Shown: piece by piece, positions 29,084-39,194 of the stretch
How positions within the stretch are numbered: position 1 is the stretch's first letter
Layout of the letters: each line of letters starts with the position of its first letter
Translations under genes and position numbers: made by a program
Assembly (NCBI RefSeq): GCF_006864455.1
Contig: NZ_QHLK01000006.1
Span: forward strand, 44,759 to 108,758
Length of the DNA stretch: 64,000 nucleotides
Source: Campylobacter sp. MIT 97-5078
Lineage (GTDB): Bacteria > Campylobacterota > Campylobacteria > Campylobacterales > Campylobacteraceae
Reading direction: 5' to 3'
The notes under the pieces: model-generated
What the model was told of the DNA's origin: nothing
What the model saw: the letters and a program-made list of their open reading frames with translations, nothing else
Database searches by the model: none

Positions 29084-30390
29084 ATTCAAAATTAGGATTT
29101 TTAAGTGTTGTGCTATTAGGTTTTAATGCTATAGTAGGCTCTGGGATATTTTTACTTCCTAATAAAGCTGTGGCTTTAGTCGGTCCTTTTGCTCTTGTGG
29201 TAGTGATTTTTGTAGCTTTGCTTACCATTAGTATAGCCCTTTGTTTTGCTGAAGTTTCTGCTAAATTTGAAAGAAATGGCGGAGCTTATGTGTATGCTAA
29301 GGAGGCTTTTGGCGAATTTGTGGGCTTTGAGATTGGTTTTATGAAATGGGCGATTGCTATTATCGCTTGGGCGACTATGGCAACGGGTTTTAGCGAGGCT
29401 TTAGGAGCTTGGGTGTATGGTAACTTAGAGCTCCCAGTAATTTTTAAGGCTATAGTGGCTTCAAGCTTGGTTTTAGCTTTAACCTTGATGAACTTAGCTG
29501 GTATTGGCTTGTCAAAATTCTTTAATAATCTCATTACACTAGCCAAACTTACTCCACTTTTAATCTTCATTTTCCTGTGCTTATGGTTTGTGAAAGCCGA
29601 GAATTTTCAGCCTTTTTTAGTGCTTGGACATTCAAGCACTGGCGAGATGCTAAGTTTTTCAGCTGCATTTTCATCGGCTGCTTTGGTTATTTTTTACGCA
29701 TTTACGGGTTTTGAGTCTTTAGCTATTGCAGCTGAAGATTATAAAAATCCTAAGAAGGACCTGCCACGAGCTATAACTTGGGTGATGATTATAGTGTGTG
29801 TTTTTTATTTACTTATTATTGGCGTGGCTATTGGAATTTTAGGGCTTGATTTGGCTGGAGAAAATGCTCCTATTGCTGCTGCTTTTGATAGGATTTTTTC
29901 AGGATATGGAGTGAGTATAGTTGGTATAGGAACGCTTATTTCTATAGGAGGCATAGCCACAGCCTCATCAATTCTTACACCAAGAGTAGGACATGCTCTA
30001 GCAAGTGATGGTTTAATACCAAAGATTATCGCATATAAAAACAAGGCTCAAACTCCTGTTATTGCTATTATTATCACCGGAATTTTAACCCTAGCTTTAG
30101 TCCTTTATGGCACTCTTATAGGAAGCTTTGCTGTGCTTGCTGCAATTAGTGTGATCTCAAGATTTATCCAGTATGTGCCTACTTGTCTTGCTGTTTTAGT
30201 GCTTCGCAAAAGAAAAGACTTGCCACAAAGTAGCATAAAAGTGCCTGGCTTCGTGCCTATTGTAGCAATTATCATTTCTTTTTGGCTACTTATAAATGCA
30301 AATGGCGAACAGCTTATCATAGGGCTTGGAGGCTTAGTTATTGCGGCTGTGTTTTATGCCTTTGCTAAATTAGCCGGAAAGAAATTTTAA
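29080..30390 (+). CDS. APC-family amino acid permease
   Basis: About 436 residues, 12 predicted membrane helices. The first helix has the APC motif GFNAIVGSGIFLLP and a later AFTGFESLAIAAEDYKNPKKDLPRA is the conserved loop of this family. The ATG at 29080 behind AAAGGAG overlaps the amidotransferase stop (ATGA), so the two are coupled. An upstream in-frame ATG at 29062 is less likely. Substrate unknown. Confidence 0.85.
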   Translation: MNSKLGFLSVVLLGFNAIVGSGIFLLPNKAVALVGPFALVVVIFVALLTISIALCFAEVSAKFERNGGAYVYAKEAFGEFVGFEIGFMKWAIAIIAWATMATGFSEALGAWVYGNLELPVIFKAIVASSLVLALTLMNLAGIGLSKFFNNLITLAKLTPLLIFIFLCLWFVKAENFQPFLVLGHSSTGEMLSFSAAFSSAALVIFYAFTGFESLAIAAEDYKNPKKDLPRAITWVMIIVCVFYLLIIGVAIGILGLDLAGENAPIAAAFDRIFSGYGVSIVGIGTLISIGGIATASSILTPRVGHALASDGLIPKIIAYKNKAQTPVIAIIITGILTLALVLYGTLIGSFAVLAAISVISRFIQYVPTCLAVLVLRKRKDLPQSSIKVPGFVPIVAIIISFWLLINANGEQLIIGLGGLVIAAVFYAFAKLAGKKF

Positions 30391-30392
30391 AA

Positions 30393-30418
30393 AAAGAGTG
30401 GTTTTAAACCGCTCTTTT
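30393..30418 (+). terminator. Rho-independent terminator after the permease
   Basis: AAAGAGTGGTTT / AAACCGCTCTTT forms a hairpin with a very short loop and one G-T type pair, followed by TTAATTTTT. It lies 3 bp after the permease stop. Confidence 0.7.
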
Positions 30419-30509
30419 AATTTTTATCAAAAATTAAAAGCCTAAAAACAAAAATGTAACACAAGCATAAAAAAAATATAATTTTAAGCTTAAAGTGTAA
30501 AAAAAGTGC

Positions 30510-30515
30510 TATAAT
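30510..30515 (+). promoter_or_regulatory. Probable -10 box of the ilv leader transcript
   Basis: TATAAT within GTGCTATAATTTAAT, 32 bp upstream of the leader peptide ATG. There is no obvious -35 box, as usual in Campylobacter. Confidence 0.5.
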
Positions 30516-30546
30516 TTAATCTTAATATCTTTAAAAGGAGAAAGCA

Positions 30547-30666
30547 ATGAGTGCATTTAAGCAATGCTTTTCTAAGCATCAACAACATTTACCAAATTTC
30601 AAAAGTCAAAAATTTTCTTCAATTATCCTTCACCTTCTTCTGATTGACATTATTGTCGTCAAATAA
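30547..30666 (+). CDS. Branched-chain amino acid leader peptide of the ilv operon
   Basis: A 39-residue ORF behind a strong AAAGGAG site. Its second half reads SSIILHLLLIDIIVVK then stop: nine Ile/Leu/Val among the last 13 residues before the terminal Lys. Immediately after the stop, AATAATT/AATTATT (30662-30685) forms a weak stem followed by a T run, and TTGAC/GTCAA overlaps the Ile-Val codons. This is the design of an attenuator in which ribosome stalling at Ile/Leu/Val codons controls read-through into ilvB at 30778. A mechanism by anti-terminator pairing is inference. Confidence 0.7.
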   Translation: MSAFKQCFSKHQQHLPNFKSQKFSSIILHLLLIDIIVVK

Positions 30667-30777
30667 TTCCCTTTTTTTAATTATTTTTTTTATTATCAGT
30701 TTTTTAGCTGGTTGCGTTTTTCATCTTTTTTTGATGATTTTATATTTTAAATTTAAGTTTATTTTTTAAGGAAAGCA

Positions 30778-32445
30778 ATGAAATTGCAAGGTTCACAAAT
30801 TCTTATGGAAATATTGCTAGAAGCAGGGGTGGATACGATTTTTGGTTATCCGGGTGGTGCTGTGCTTGATGTGTATGATACGCTTTTTTCATATCAAGAT
30901 AAAATCAAGCATATTATGCCAGTTGATGAGCAAGGTGCTGGATATGCAGCTGATGGCTATGCTAGAGCAAGTGGAAAAACCGGTGTGTTTATCGCTACAA
31001 GTGGTCCAGGTGCGACAAATCTCATTACACCTTTAGCCACAGCTTATATGGATAGCACACCTTTGGTTGCAATCACCGGAAATGTCCCAAGTAAGCTTAT
31101 CGGTAAAGATAGTTTCCAAGAAGTGTATATACAAGGTATAGCCATGCCAATTACCAAGCAAAGCTTTATGGTGTGCGATGTAAATGAACTTGCTTCTATA
31201 CTAAGGCAGGCGTTTGATCTTGCGAATGAGGGCAGAAAAGGTCCTGTGCTTGTGGATATCACTAAAGATGTGTTTCAAGCTTTGGCTGAGTTTGAGCCAC
31301 AAAAACCCTTTAAAAAACCCTTTTTGCAATATGACAAGAACGAGCTTTTAAAGTTAAAAAGCCTCATAGATAAGGCAAAAAAGCCCTTGCTTTATGTAGG
31401 TGGTGGTGCAAAAGATGCGTATAAGACTTTAAGGAAATTTGTAAAGCTTGCGAATTTGCCTTTTGTGCATACGATCATGGGTGCTGGTGTGCTTGATGAT
31501 GAGAGCTTAAATATAGGTTGGATAGGTATGCATGGTAATATCAGTGCAAATACACTCATCAACGAAGCTGATTTAATAATCGCTGTAGGAGCAAGATTTT
31601 CTGATCGCGTGGCTTTGAAACCGAGTCATTTTGGCGTGAAAGCTAAAAAGGCTCAAATTGATATTGACAAAACCGAACTTGGCAAGAATGTGGCTTTAGA
31701 TTGTGCTGTGATAGGGGATTTAAAACATATCTTAGAAGAACTTTGTGCTTTAAAGTATGAAAACAAGCATGAAGCTTGGCTAAAACAGATTCACAGAACA
31801 AAGGCAAAAGAAAAGGCTGAATTTGACGCCTTTGAGCATCAAGAACTTGCCGGCTTGATAAGCCCAAAAGAAGTGATTGAGTTTATCAGTCAAAGTTGTG
31901 AGGCAGATGCTATTTTTACAACCGATGTGGGACAGCACCAAATGTGGGCAGCTCAATACCTCACACATAAAAACCCAAGAAATTTTTTAACAAGTGCTGG
32001 ACTTGGAACTATGGGCTTTGGTTATGGTTGTGCTATAGGAGCAAAGCAAGCCTATCCTCATAAACAAGTCATTCATTTAAGCGGAGATGGCTCGTTTTTA
32101 ATGAATTTAAATGAAGTTAGCACAGCCGTAGAATATAAGCTACCTATCATTTCAGTGATATTTAACAATTCTACGCTTGGAATGGTGCGTCAGTGGCAAA
32201 GTGCATTTTATGAAAAGCGATATTCAAGCACGGATATTCGCAAAAAAATAGACTATGTAAAAGTAGCTGAAGGCTTTAATGCTAAGGGCTTTAGCTGCAA
32301 GAGCATAAAAGAGTTTAAAGAAGCCTTTAAACTTGCTTTAAAAGAGAAAAAACCGGTATGGATAGAGTGTATCATCGATAAAGACTTAAAAGTTTTACCA
32401 ATGATACCAAGTGGAAAAAGTGCTGATGAAATCATCACAAAATAA
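30778..32445 (+). CDS. ilvB: Acetolactate synthase large subunit
   Basis: 555 residues, ThDP- and FAD-dependent enzyme that makes acetolactate or acetohydroxybutyrate for valine, leucine and isoleucine. It shows FGYPGGAVLDVYD near the N-terminus, VDEQGAGYAADGYAR with the catalytic Glu near 52, and the ThDP/Mg motif GDGSFLMNLNE through NN near 435-465. It is the first structural gene of a cluster with a short regulatory subunit and ilvC. Confidence 0.94.
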   Translation: MKLQGSQILMEILLEAGVDTIFGYPGGAVLDVYDTLFSYQDKIKHIMPVDEQGAGYAADGYARASGKTGVFIATSGPGATNLITPLATAYMDSTPLVAITGNVPSKLIGKDSFQEVYIQGIAMPITKQSFMVCDVNELASILRQAFDLANEGRKGPVLVDITKDVFQALAEFEPQKPFKKPFLQYDKNELLKLKSLIDKAKKPLLYVGGGAKDAYKTLRKFVKLANLPFVHTIMGAGVLDDESLNIGWIGMHGNISANTLINEADLIIAVGARFSDRVALKPSHFGVKAKKAQIDIDKTELGKNVALDCAVIGDLKHILEELCALKYENKHEAWLKQIHRTKAKEKAEFDAFEHQELAGLISPKEVIEFISQSCEADAIFTTDVGQHQMWAAQYLTHKNPRNFLTSAGLGTMGFGYGCAIGAKQAYPHKQVIHLSGDGSFLMNLNEVSTAVEYKLPIISVIFNNSTLGMVRQWQSAFYEKRYSSTDIRKKIDYVKVAEGFNAKGFSCKSIKEFKEAFKLALKEKKPVWIECIIDKDLKVLPMIPSGKSADEIITK

Positions 32446-32455
32446 AGGAAAAACA

Positions 32456-32659
32456 ATGAAAAATTTACACATACAGCTTGCAAAAAACGATGTAAGCTAT
32501 CTTGCAAGGATTATGCTTGTGTTAAGCCAAAATCAAGTTGCATTAATCAAGCTTGAATTTAATGAGCTTGATTTGTTTTTAACGCTTAAAGAATGTGACG
32601 ATTTCTTGCTTAAACAGCTTGAAAAACTCGCTCATACAAAAAGAGTAACACTACGATAA
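32456..32659 (+). CDS. ilvM: Acetolactate synthase small subunit, short ACT form
   Basis: 67 residues from the ATG at 32456 behind AAAGGA. It consists of a single ACT-like domain (LHIQLAKNDVSYLARIMLVLSQNQVALIKLEF). The usual IlvH/IlvN of Campylobacter is about twice this length; this resembles the E. coli IlvM type. It starts 11 bp after ilvB. Because it lacks the second domain it may respond differently to valine. The symbol is by analogy. Confidence 0.65.
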   Translation: MKNLHIQLAKNDVSYLARIMLVLSQNQVALIKLEFNELDLFLTLKECDDFLLKQLEKLAHTKRVTLR

Positions 32660-32676
32660 GGAGGAAAGAACGATAA

Positions 32677-33720
<1,044 letters not shown>

Positions 33721-33737
33721 TTAAAAATTAAAAACTT

Positions 33738-33767
33738 CCCAAGCATTATTAAAGCAAGGTGCTTGGG
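33738..33767 (+). terminator. Hairpin after ilvC
   Basis: CCCAAGCA / TGCTTGGG with a 14-nt loop, extended by weaker pairs, begins 17 bp after the ilvC stop. There is no clean U-tract after it, so it may be a terminator or an mRNA 3' stabiliser. Confidence 0.5.
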
Positions 33768-33906
33768 GGAGTTAGGCTTTGAAAACTAAAAAACTTGCAC
33801 TTATCTTAATTTAAAGCAAACTCACCACAACTACTTTATTTTTTTTTCGATCTCAATTCAAAATTTTTAATTTTTGGCTATAATTTCCTTTTTAAAAGGA
33901 TAAAAT

Positions 33907-34962
33907 TTGAAAATTTTAAATTTTTTTTATGAAAATCCACCGGAATTTAAAGAGCTTTTTGAACGAAAAATTCGCCTTAATAGCAAGCATACTTTGCTAT
34001 GTGGGGCATTAAAAAGTGGAAAAAAGGCTTTGATCTTAAACTATTTGAGGGATTTTAAGACTGAAGAGTTTTTGTTTTTAAATTTTAAGGATTTAAGGTT
34101 TAGCTTACAAGCTTTAGAAAATTTAGAAATTTTTTTGCAAGATAAGGCTATTAAAATCATCGTTTTTTATGGTATTGATGTAAATTTTAAGTTTGATTTT
34201 TCAAAACTTTTATCAAGGTATCAGTTTATCTTAGCAAGCGAGTTTTTAAGCTTAAATTTCAAGGATTTTGAAAAAATAGAGCTTGATTTTTTAGATTTTG
34301 AGGAGTTTTTAAGCCAAAATAGCATCAAAGATGCCACCAGCTCACAACTTGGCAATTACTTGCAAAGTGGAAGAGCAAATTTAAGCGAAAACATAGAGTT
34401 AAATGATTATCTGCAAAGCTATTTTACTGCCCTTGAGCTTGAGATTTTTAAATTTATAGCCTTACATTTAGGACTTGAATTTAGTGTTAATGCTCTTTAT
34501 ACCAAACTTAAAAAAGAAATGAAAATTTCAAAAGATAAGCTTTATGAGTGTATTAACTTGCTTTGTCAAAGGGGTTTGATTTTTTTTGTTCCTCATCATC
34601 AAAAACGACTTAAAAGGACGTATTTTACGGACTTTGCTTTTAAAAATGCTTTACTGATACAAAGGGATTTTTCAACGCTTTTTGCTAATCTTGTATTGTG
34701 TGAGCTTTTTAAATTTAAACAGCCCATTTTTTACACCAAAGAATTTGATTTTTATCTTGAAAAAAGTAAGATAGGCTTTATTTGTAGTGCTTTGCAAGAT
34801 ATTGATTTATTGCGTTTAAAAGCTCAAAAAATTTTACCAAAGGTTTTGGAAAAAGAAATTTTTCATGTGGTTTTTATTACGCTTTCATCACAAGATCAGT
34901 TTTTTGAGCAAGGCGTAAAATTTGAGATCGTGCCTTTTGAAACTTGGGCTTTGAGCTTTTAA
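33907..34962 (+). CDS. Degenerate P-loop ATPase with winged-helix-like region
   Basis: 351 residues. A Walker-A-like GALKSGKKALI lies near residue 33, followed by a Rossmann-type core (FLFLNFKDLRF, KIIVFYGIDV, FILASEF) and a helical region (LYTKLKKEMKISKDKLYECINLLCQRGLIFFV) that looks like a winged helix. It resembles the AAA_14/DUF4143 type of archaeal-bacterial ATPase and, by position near dapF/coaE/purM, the C. jejuni HTH-containing protein Cj1533c. The start is TTG behind AAAAGGA. Function unknown. Confidence 0.6.
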   Translation: MKILNFFYENPPEFKELFERKIRLNSKHTLLCGALKSGKKALILNYLRDFKTEEFLFLNFKDLRFSLQALENLEIFLQDKAIKIIVFYGIDVNFKFDFSKLLSRYQFILASEFLSLNFKDFEKIELDFLDFEEFLSQNSIKDATSSQLGNYLQSGRANLSENIELNDYLQSYFTALELEIFKFIALHLGLEFSVNALYTKLKKEMKISKDKLYECINLLCQRGLIFFVPHHQKRLKRTYFTDFAFKNALLIQRDFSTLFANLVLCELFKFKQPIFYTKEFDFYLEKSKIGFICSALQDIDLLRLKAQKILPKVLEKEIFHVVFITLSSQDQFFEQGVKFEIVPFETWALSF

Positions 34963-35099
34963 ATTGTTATGAATTTAAAAGCTTGAAAAGTATTTTTAAA
35001 GGGAAGTTAAAATAAATTTGAAGTTTTTTAAAGTCCATCCATCTCCTATCTTTTTCATAACAATCATTTAAAAGCAAGCAATATTTCTTTTAAATACTT

Positions 35100-35810
35100 T
35101 TAGTCCAATAAATAAAGCTTATATTTTTCGATCACATTTTTGAGAATTTTTTCGTATTCGCCTTTGATTTCTGAGTAATTATGTAAGGTTTTAATTGCTT
35201 CTAAACCCTTAAATTCACGCCCTTCTTGCAAAGCTTTGAAACGTTTTATTCTAAACTGCTCATATGCAAAATGTCTGTTGAGATTTAAAAGATATGAATC
35301 AACGCTTTCTTGCAAACTATCAAAGATCTTGATTTTGTGTGTTTTACCACTTTTTCTGTGCTTTGGCACTAAGCCTTTTTCACCCCAAGTCCATTCGCCA
35401 AAAAGATTATTTGCTTCCCTTGCAAAACGGCTTGTGCCTGTGCCACTTTCAACCAGAGCTTGAGCTATGCCCATGGATTTTGGCACTACGCCTATGCGTT
35501 TTTGATACTCTTTAAAATCAAAAAGATTTTTCACTTTGTATTTTTCTTTGAGTGCGATGAGTGTTTGAAGTTCTGTTTTGCTGATATTTCTAAAGCCAGA
35601 TTTAGCATGTGTTTCAAAGAATTTTTTTATAAAGACTTGTTCTTGCGTGATTTTTTCAAAAGAATGATCAAGCAAGGTGTTGATTTTTTCGATAAAAACC
35701 TTTCTTTTTTCATCAATGCTTAGTTTATAATATTCTTTATCAAAACCAGCTTCAAAGGCTAAAACAAAGATAGGCAAGCAAAGCTTAAGAAAAATTATAT
35801 TGAGCTTCAA
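35100..35810 (-). CDS. Secreted glucosaminidase (Bax-like)
   Basis: 236 residues with a signal peptide (residues 1-18). The domain around GIAQALVESGTGTSRFAREANNLFGEWTWG matches the Bax/FlgJ-type glucosaminidase family with Glu in the ESG motif as likely catalytic acid. It probably cleaves peptidoglycan glycan strands. It overlaps the 3' end of dapF by 26 bp and is cotranscribed with coaE and dapF. Confidence 0.75.
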   Translation of the reverse strand: MKLNIIFLKLCLPIFVLAFEAGFDKEYYKLSIDEKRKVFIEKINTLLDHSFEKITQEQVFIKKFFETHAKSGFRNISKTELQTLIALKEKYKVKNLFDFKEYQKRIGVVPKSMGIAQALVESGTGTSRFAREANNLFGEWTWGEKGLVPKHRKSGKTHKIKIFDSLQESVDSYLLNLNRHFAYEQFRIKRFKALQEGREFKGLEAIKTLHNYSEIKGEYEKILKNVIEKYKLYLLD

Positions 35811-36537
35811 AACAATACCTCACCTTTCCTTGAAAAAATATATTTCCCTCTTCATCAAGTTTAAGGTTTAATTCTTCCTCGCTTTTCGGTAAAACTTTGA
35901 TATTTTTTTCAAGCTTGCCTTCCAAAACTCCAAGATAAAAGCACGCTGCCATACCCGTGCCACAAGCTAAGGTTTCATTTTCAACACCTCGTTCAAAGGT
36001 TCTTACGCGTAAAAGCTTTTTATGTTCTATCTTGGCATAATTTACATTTGCATTGTATTTTTCACGCAAAAGCTGACAAGTTTTAAGATCAAACTCGCTT
36101 AAATTCTCGCAAAAATACACTAAATGAGGCACACCAGTATCACAAATTTGCCACTTTTTACCTTTAAATTCAAAGCTTTGTTGTGTATTTTTTGCTTTTG
36201 TAAGTTGAGTTTGAACATTATCTTCTTGAATATATGCTTTTATCACCCCAGCCTTTGTTAAAAAGCTTAAATTCGGCTTCATTTTTAAGATATGACAGGC
36301 AAAGTGAGTAGCGGCTCTTGAGCCATTGCCACACATTGCAGGTTCGCTTCCATCACGATTATAAAACTGCCACTCAAAGTCATATTTTTTATGCGGTAAA
36401 ATAACTATAAGTCCATCAGCTCCTATGCCACTATATCGGTTACAAAGCTTGATAGCAAGCTCTTTAAAGTTACCTTTTTTATCACTATAAAAAAGCACAA
36501 AATCATTTCCGCTCGCACAATACTTATAAAATTTCAT
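35785..36537 (-). CDS. dapF: Diaminopimelate epimerase
   Basis: 250 residues. It interconverts LL- and meso-diaminopimelate for peptidoglycan and lysine. The two catalytic cysteines are in MCGNGSRAATHF (about residue 70) and ACGTGMAACF (about 200), with GNDFVLF at the start. It overlaps coaE upstream by 14 bp and the Bax-like gene downstream. Confidence 0.94.
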   Translation of the reverse strand: MKFYKYCASGNDFVLFYSDKKGNFKELAIKLCNRYSGIGADGLIVILPHKKYDFEWQFYNRDGSEPAMCGNGSRAATHFACHILKMKPNLSFLTKAGVIKAYIQEDNVQTQLTKAKNTQQSFEFKGKKWQICDTGVPHLVYFCENLSEFDLKTCQLLREKYNANVNYAKIEHKKLLRVRTFERGVENETLACGTGMAACFYLGVLEGKLEKNIKVLPKSEEELNLKLDEEGNIFFQGKVRYCFEAQYNFS

Positions 36538-37132
36538 TTTTACCCTTGTTTAAAAGCTTGATTGTATCAAAAAATTCCTCGCAGTTTTGTTTAAATTCCT
36601 CTAAATCTCCCTCGTTTTTGATCACAAAATCGGCAAGCTCAAGCTTTTTTTCAATATCCATTTGAGCTTCAAGTCTTTGTAAAGCTTCTTTTTCACTCAA
36701 AGTATCTCTTTGTATTAAACGTTTTAAACTGAGTTCTTTAGGGGCGTAGATTAAGATACTTTTTCCAAGTTCAAAATATGCTTTTGTCTCAAAAAATAAA
36801 GGCAGTTCCACAAAAATGGGACTAAAATTTTTTAAAAGCTTAATTTGTTTGATGATTTTGGCTCTGATTTTAGGGTGTAGAAAATTTTCAAGTTTTTCTT
36901 TGGCAAAATGATCGTTAAAAACTATATTTGCTAAGGCTTTTCTATCAATTTTTTGCTCTTTTATCAAGCTTTTATTATCAAATAAATCAGCGATTTTTAA
37001 AGCATTTTCATCTAAAAGTTCATGAGCTATTATATCTGCACTAAGCACCTTAAAACCTTTGTTTTTGGCAATTTGAATAAAAGTTGATTTACCGCAAGCT
37101 ATGCTTGCTGTTACAAAAAAAACTTCGCTCAT
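36524..37132 (-). CDS. coaE: Dephospho-CoA kinase
   Basis: 202 residues. P-loop ASIACGKSTF is at residues 9-18, ADIIAHELL follows, and the lid contains RDTLSEKEALQRLEAQM. It makes the last step of coenzyme A synthesis. First gene of coaE-dapF-bax, divergent from purM. Confidence 0.92.
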   Translation of the reverse strand: MSEVFFVTASIACGKSTFIQIAKNKGFKVLSADIIAHELLDENALKIADLFDNKSLIKEQKIDRKALANIVFNDHFAKEKLENFLHPKIRAKIIKQIKLLKNFSPIFVELPLFFETKAYFELGKSILIYAPKELSLKRLIQRDTLSEKEALQRLEAQMDIEKKLELADFVIKNEGDLEEFKQNCEEFFDTIKLLNKGKNEIL

Positions 37133-37191
37133 TTAAGCCCTTTTAAAAATGCTTTTAGTTACAATAACCTTTTAAATTTAAGGAAATGTAA

Positions 37192-38181
37192 ATGAAAATT
37201 TCATATGAGCAAGCTGGAGTAAGCATAGATAATGGCAATGCCTTTGTAGAAGCCATCAAGCCTTTAGTAAAGCAGACTTTTTCGCCTCAGGTTTTAGGTG
37301 GCATAGGCTCTTTTTCTGGAGCTTATGAACTACCAAGTGGCTATAAAAAGCCTGTGCTTTTAGCTGCAACTGATGGGGTTGGCACTAAGCTTCGTTTGGC
37401 AATTGATGCACAAAGATACGAGAGTATAGGGCAGGATTTAGTGGCTATGTGTGTGAATGATCTGATTTGCAATTTTGCTACACCTTTGTTTTTTTTGGAT
37501 TATTATGCTACGGCTAAGCTTGATTTAGCTGTGGCAAAAAGTGTGGTTGGTGGTATTGCAAAGGCTTGTGAGATGGCAGGGTGTGCTTTAATAGGCGGTG
37601 AAACAGCTGAAATGCCTTCTATGTATGCACCAAAGGACTTTGATTTAGCTGGTTTTGCTGTAGGCATGGCTGAAAAAGAAGAAATTGATAGACGCGGTTT
37701 TGTTAAAAATGGTGACTTGCTCTTAGCTCTGCCAAGTTCTGGGCTTCATTCAAATGGGTATTCTTTAGCTAGAAAGGTGCTTTTTGAAGCTTTAGGGCTT
37801 AAATTTGATGATATGATCGAGGGTAAAAAACTTATTGATATTTTGCTTGAGCCGACACGAATTTATGTTGAAGACTTTTTAAAGCTTAAGCCTTTTATCA
37901 ATGCTTTAGCTCATATCACCGGTGGAGGTTTGGTAGAAAATCTGCCACGAGTGTTTCCTAAGGGCTTAGGAGCAGTGATTAGAAAGCACCACCTTAAAAC
38001 CCCTGAAATTTTTTATACTATAGGTAAGGCAGTGGAAGAAAGTGAAATGTATAGAAGTTTTAACATGGGCGTAGGACTTGTTCTAGTTGTTTCGCCAGAA
38101 AATGTTTCAAAAGTACTTGAAAACACAGACGCTTTCATCATCGGCGAAGTTGTTATCAATGAAGGCGTGGTGCTTGAATGA
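37192..38181 (+). CDS. purM: Phosphoribosylformylglycinamidine cyclo-ligase
   Basis: 329 residues, AIR synthetase of purine synthesis. Signatures DGVGTKLRLA (about 64), GQDLVAMCVND (about 83), GGETAEMPSMY (about 139) and HITGGGLVENLPR (about 241). The downstream glycosyltransferase starts 4 bp inside it. Confidence 0.95.
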   Translation: MKISYEQAGVSIDNGNAFVEAIKPLVKQTFSPQVLGGIGSFSGAYELPSGYKKPVLLAATDGVGTKLRLAIDAQRYESIGQDLVAMCVNDLICNFATPLFFLDYYATAKLDLAVAKSVVGGIAKACEMAGCALIGGETAEMPSMYAPKDFDLAGFAVGMAEKEEIDRRGFVKNGDLLLALPSSGLHSNGYSLARKVLFEALGLKFDDMIEGKKLIDILLEPTRIYVEDFLKLKPFINALAHITGGGLVENLPRVFPKGLGAVIRKHHLKTPEIFYTIGKAVEESEMYRSFNMGVGLVLVVSPENVSKVLENTDAFIIGEVVINEGVVLE

Positions 38182-39194
38182 AAGAGCCAAAGGTTATTGC
38201 TTTTGATAGAAGATTAGGAGTAGGGGACATCATCTCATCTTTACCTGCTTTATATGTGATAAAGCAGCTTTATCCAAAGGCTAAGCTTTTGCTTTTTACG
38301 AGCAAGGTTGGTTTTTATCTGTGTAAAAATTTTGATTTTATTGATCGAATTTTTTTACAAGGGCTTGAATTGACTCAAAATGATGAGAATTTGCCACAAA
38401 TCATCGATGAATATAATATCGATACGCTTATTCTTGCTCATAGAACGAGCAAAAATATCAAATTTGCCAAGCAAAGCAAATGTAAAAATATCATCACTTG
38501 GTGGCATTTACACACACTTTTTTCACCTCGTTTCAAACACCCAAAGCATATCAAGCGTTTAAAAAGACTTGAAATTCAACGTTGTTTGGATTTAGTAAGG
38601 ATGATTGATCCTAAGCTTTATGATGCAAAGATAAAAGAGTTTGATCTTAAAACTATGCCTATACAAATTCAAAGTGATAGGGAAAATATAGAACATATCA
38701 GTGCTTTTTTAAAGCCTATACAAAAGGACTTTAAGTATATTATAGGTTTGAGTTGTTTTGGAATTTCTTCGGCTTATTATAATCTTAAGATGAGTGATTG
38801 GATAGTGCTTGTAAAGGCTCTAGCGGGGCGTTTTAAAAACTTTTTATTTATTTTTATGAATTTTAAACAAAGTGGTTATGAATTTGAGGATTTTAAAGAA
38901 GAAAATATTAAAGTTTTTAATAATGATGAAAATTTACTTCATCTTGTGGAGCTTACAAGAAGATTAAAGCTTTGCATAAGTCTTTCAACAGGCAATATTC
39001 ACATAGCTGATAATCTTAAAATTGACACTTTAGGCTTTTATCCACAAACTGATAGTATGCTTTTTCCTTGTGGAAACTATGGGGGACATTTTGATGCACT
39101 TTTCTTGCCAAAAGACTGGCACAATGAATACGAATTTTATAAAGATGAGTTTTATAAACTCGCTCAAGATATTTTAAGTAAATTTGAGGAGTAG
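38178..39194 (+). CDS. GT9-family glycosyltransferase (heptosyltransferase-like)
   Basis: 338 residues. N-terminal RRLGVGDIISSLPALYVIKQLYP is the GT9/WaaC-WaaF signature, and CISLSTGNIHIADNL near residue 270 corresponds to the conserved donor-binding DTGxxH region, although Asp is replaced by Ser. It should act in LOS or other surface glycan synthesis on the inner face of the inner membrane. It starts with an ATGA overlap with purM and is followed by a diverged paralogue. Confidence 0.75.
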   Translation: MKEPKVIAFDRRLGVGDIISSLPALYVIKQLYPKAKLLLFTSKVGFYLCKNFDFIDRIFLQGLELTQNDENLPQIIDEYNIDTLILAHRTSKNIKFAKQSKCKNIITWWHLHTLFSPRFKHPKHIKRLKRLEIQRCLDLVRMIDPKLYDAKIKEFDLKTMPIQIQSDRENIEHISAFLKPIQKDFKYIIGLSCFGISSAYYNLKMSDWIVLVKALAGRFKNFLFIFMNFKQSGYEFEDFKEENIKVFNNDENLLHLVELTRRLKLCISLSTGNIHIADNLKIDTLGFYPQTDSMLFPCGNYGGHFDALFLPKDWHNEYEFYKDEFYKLAQDILSKFEE

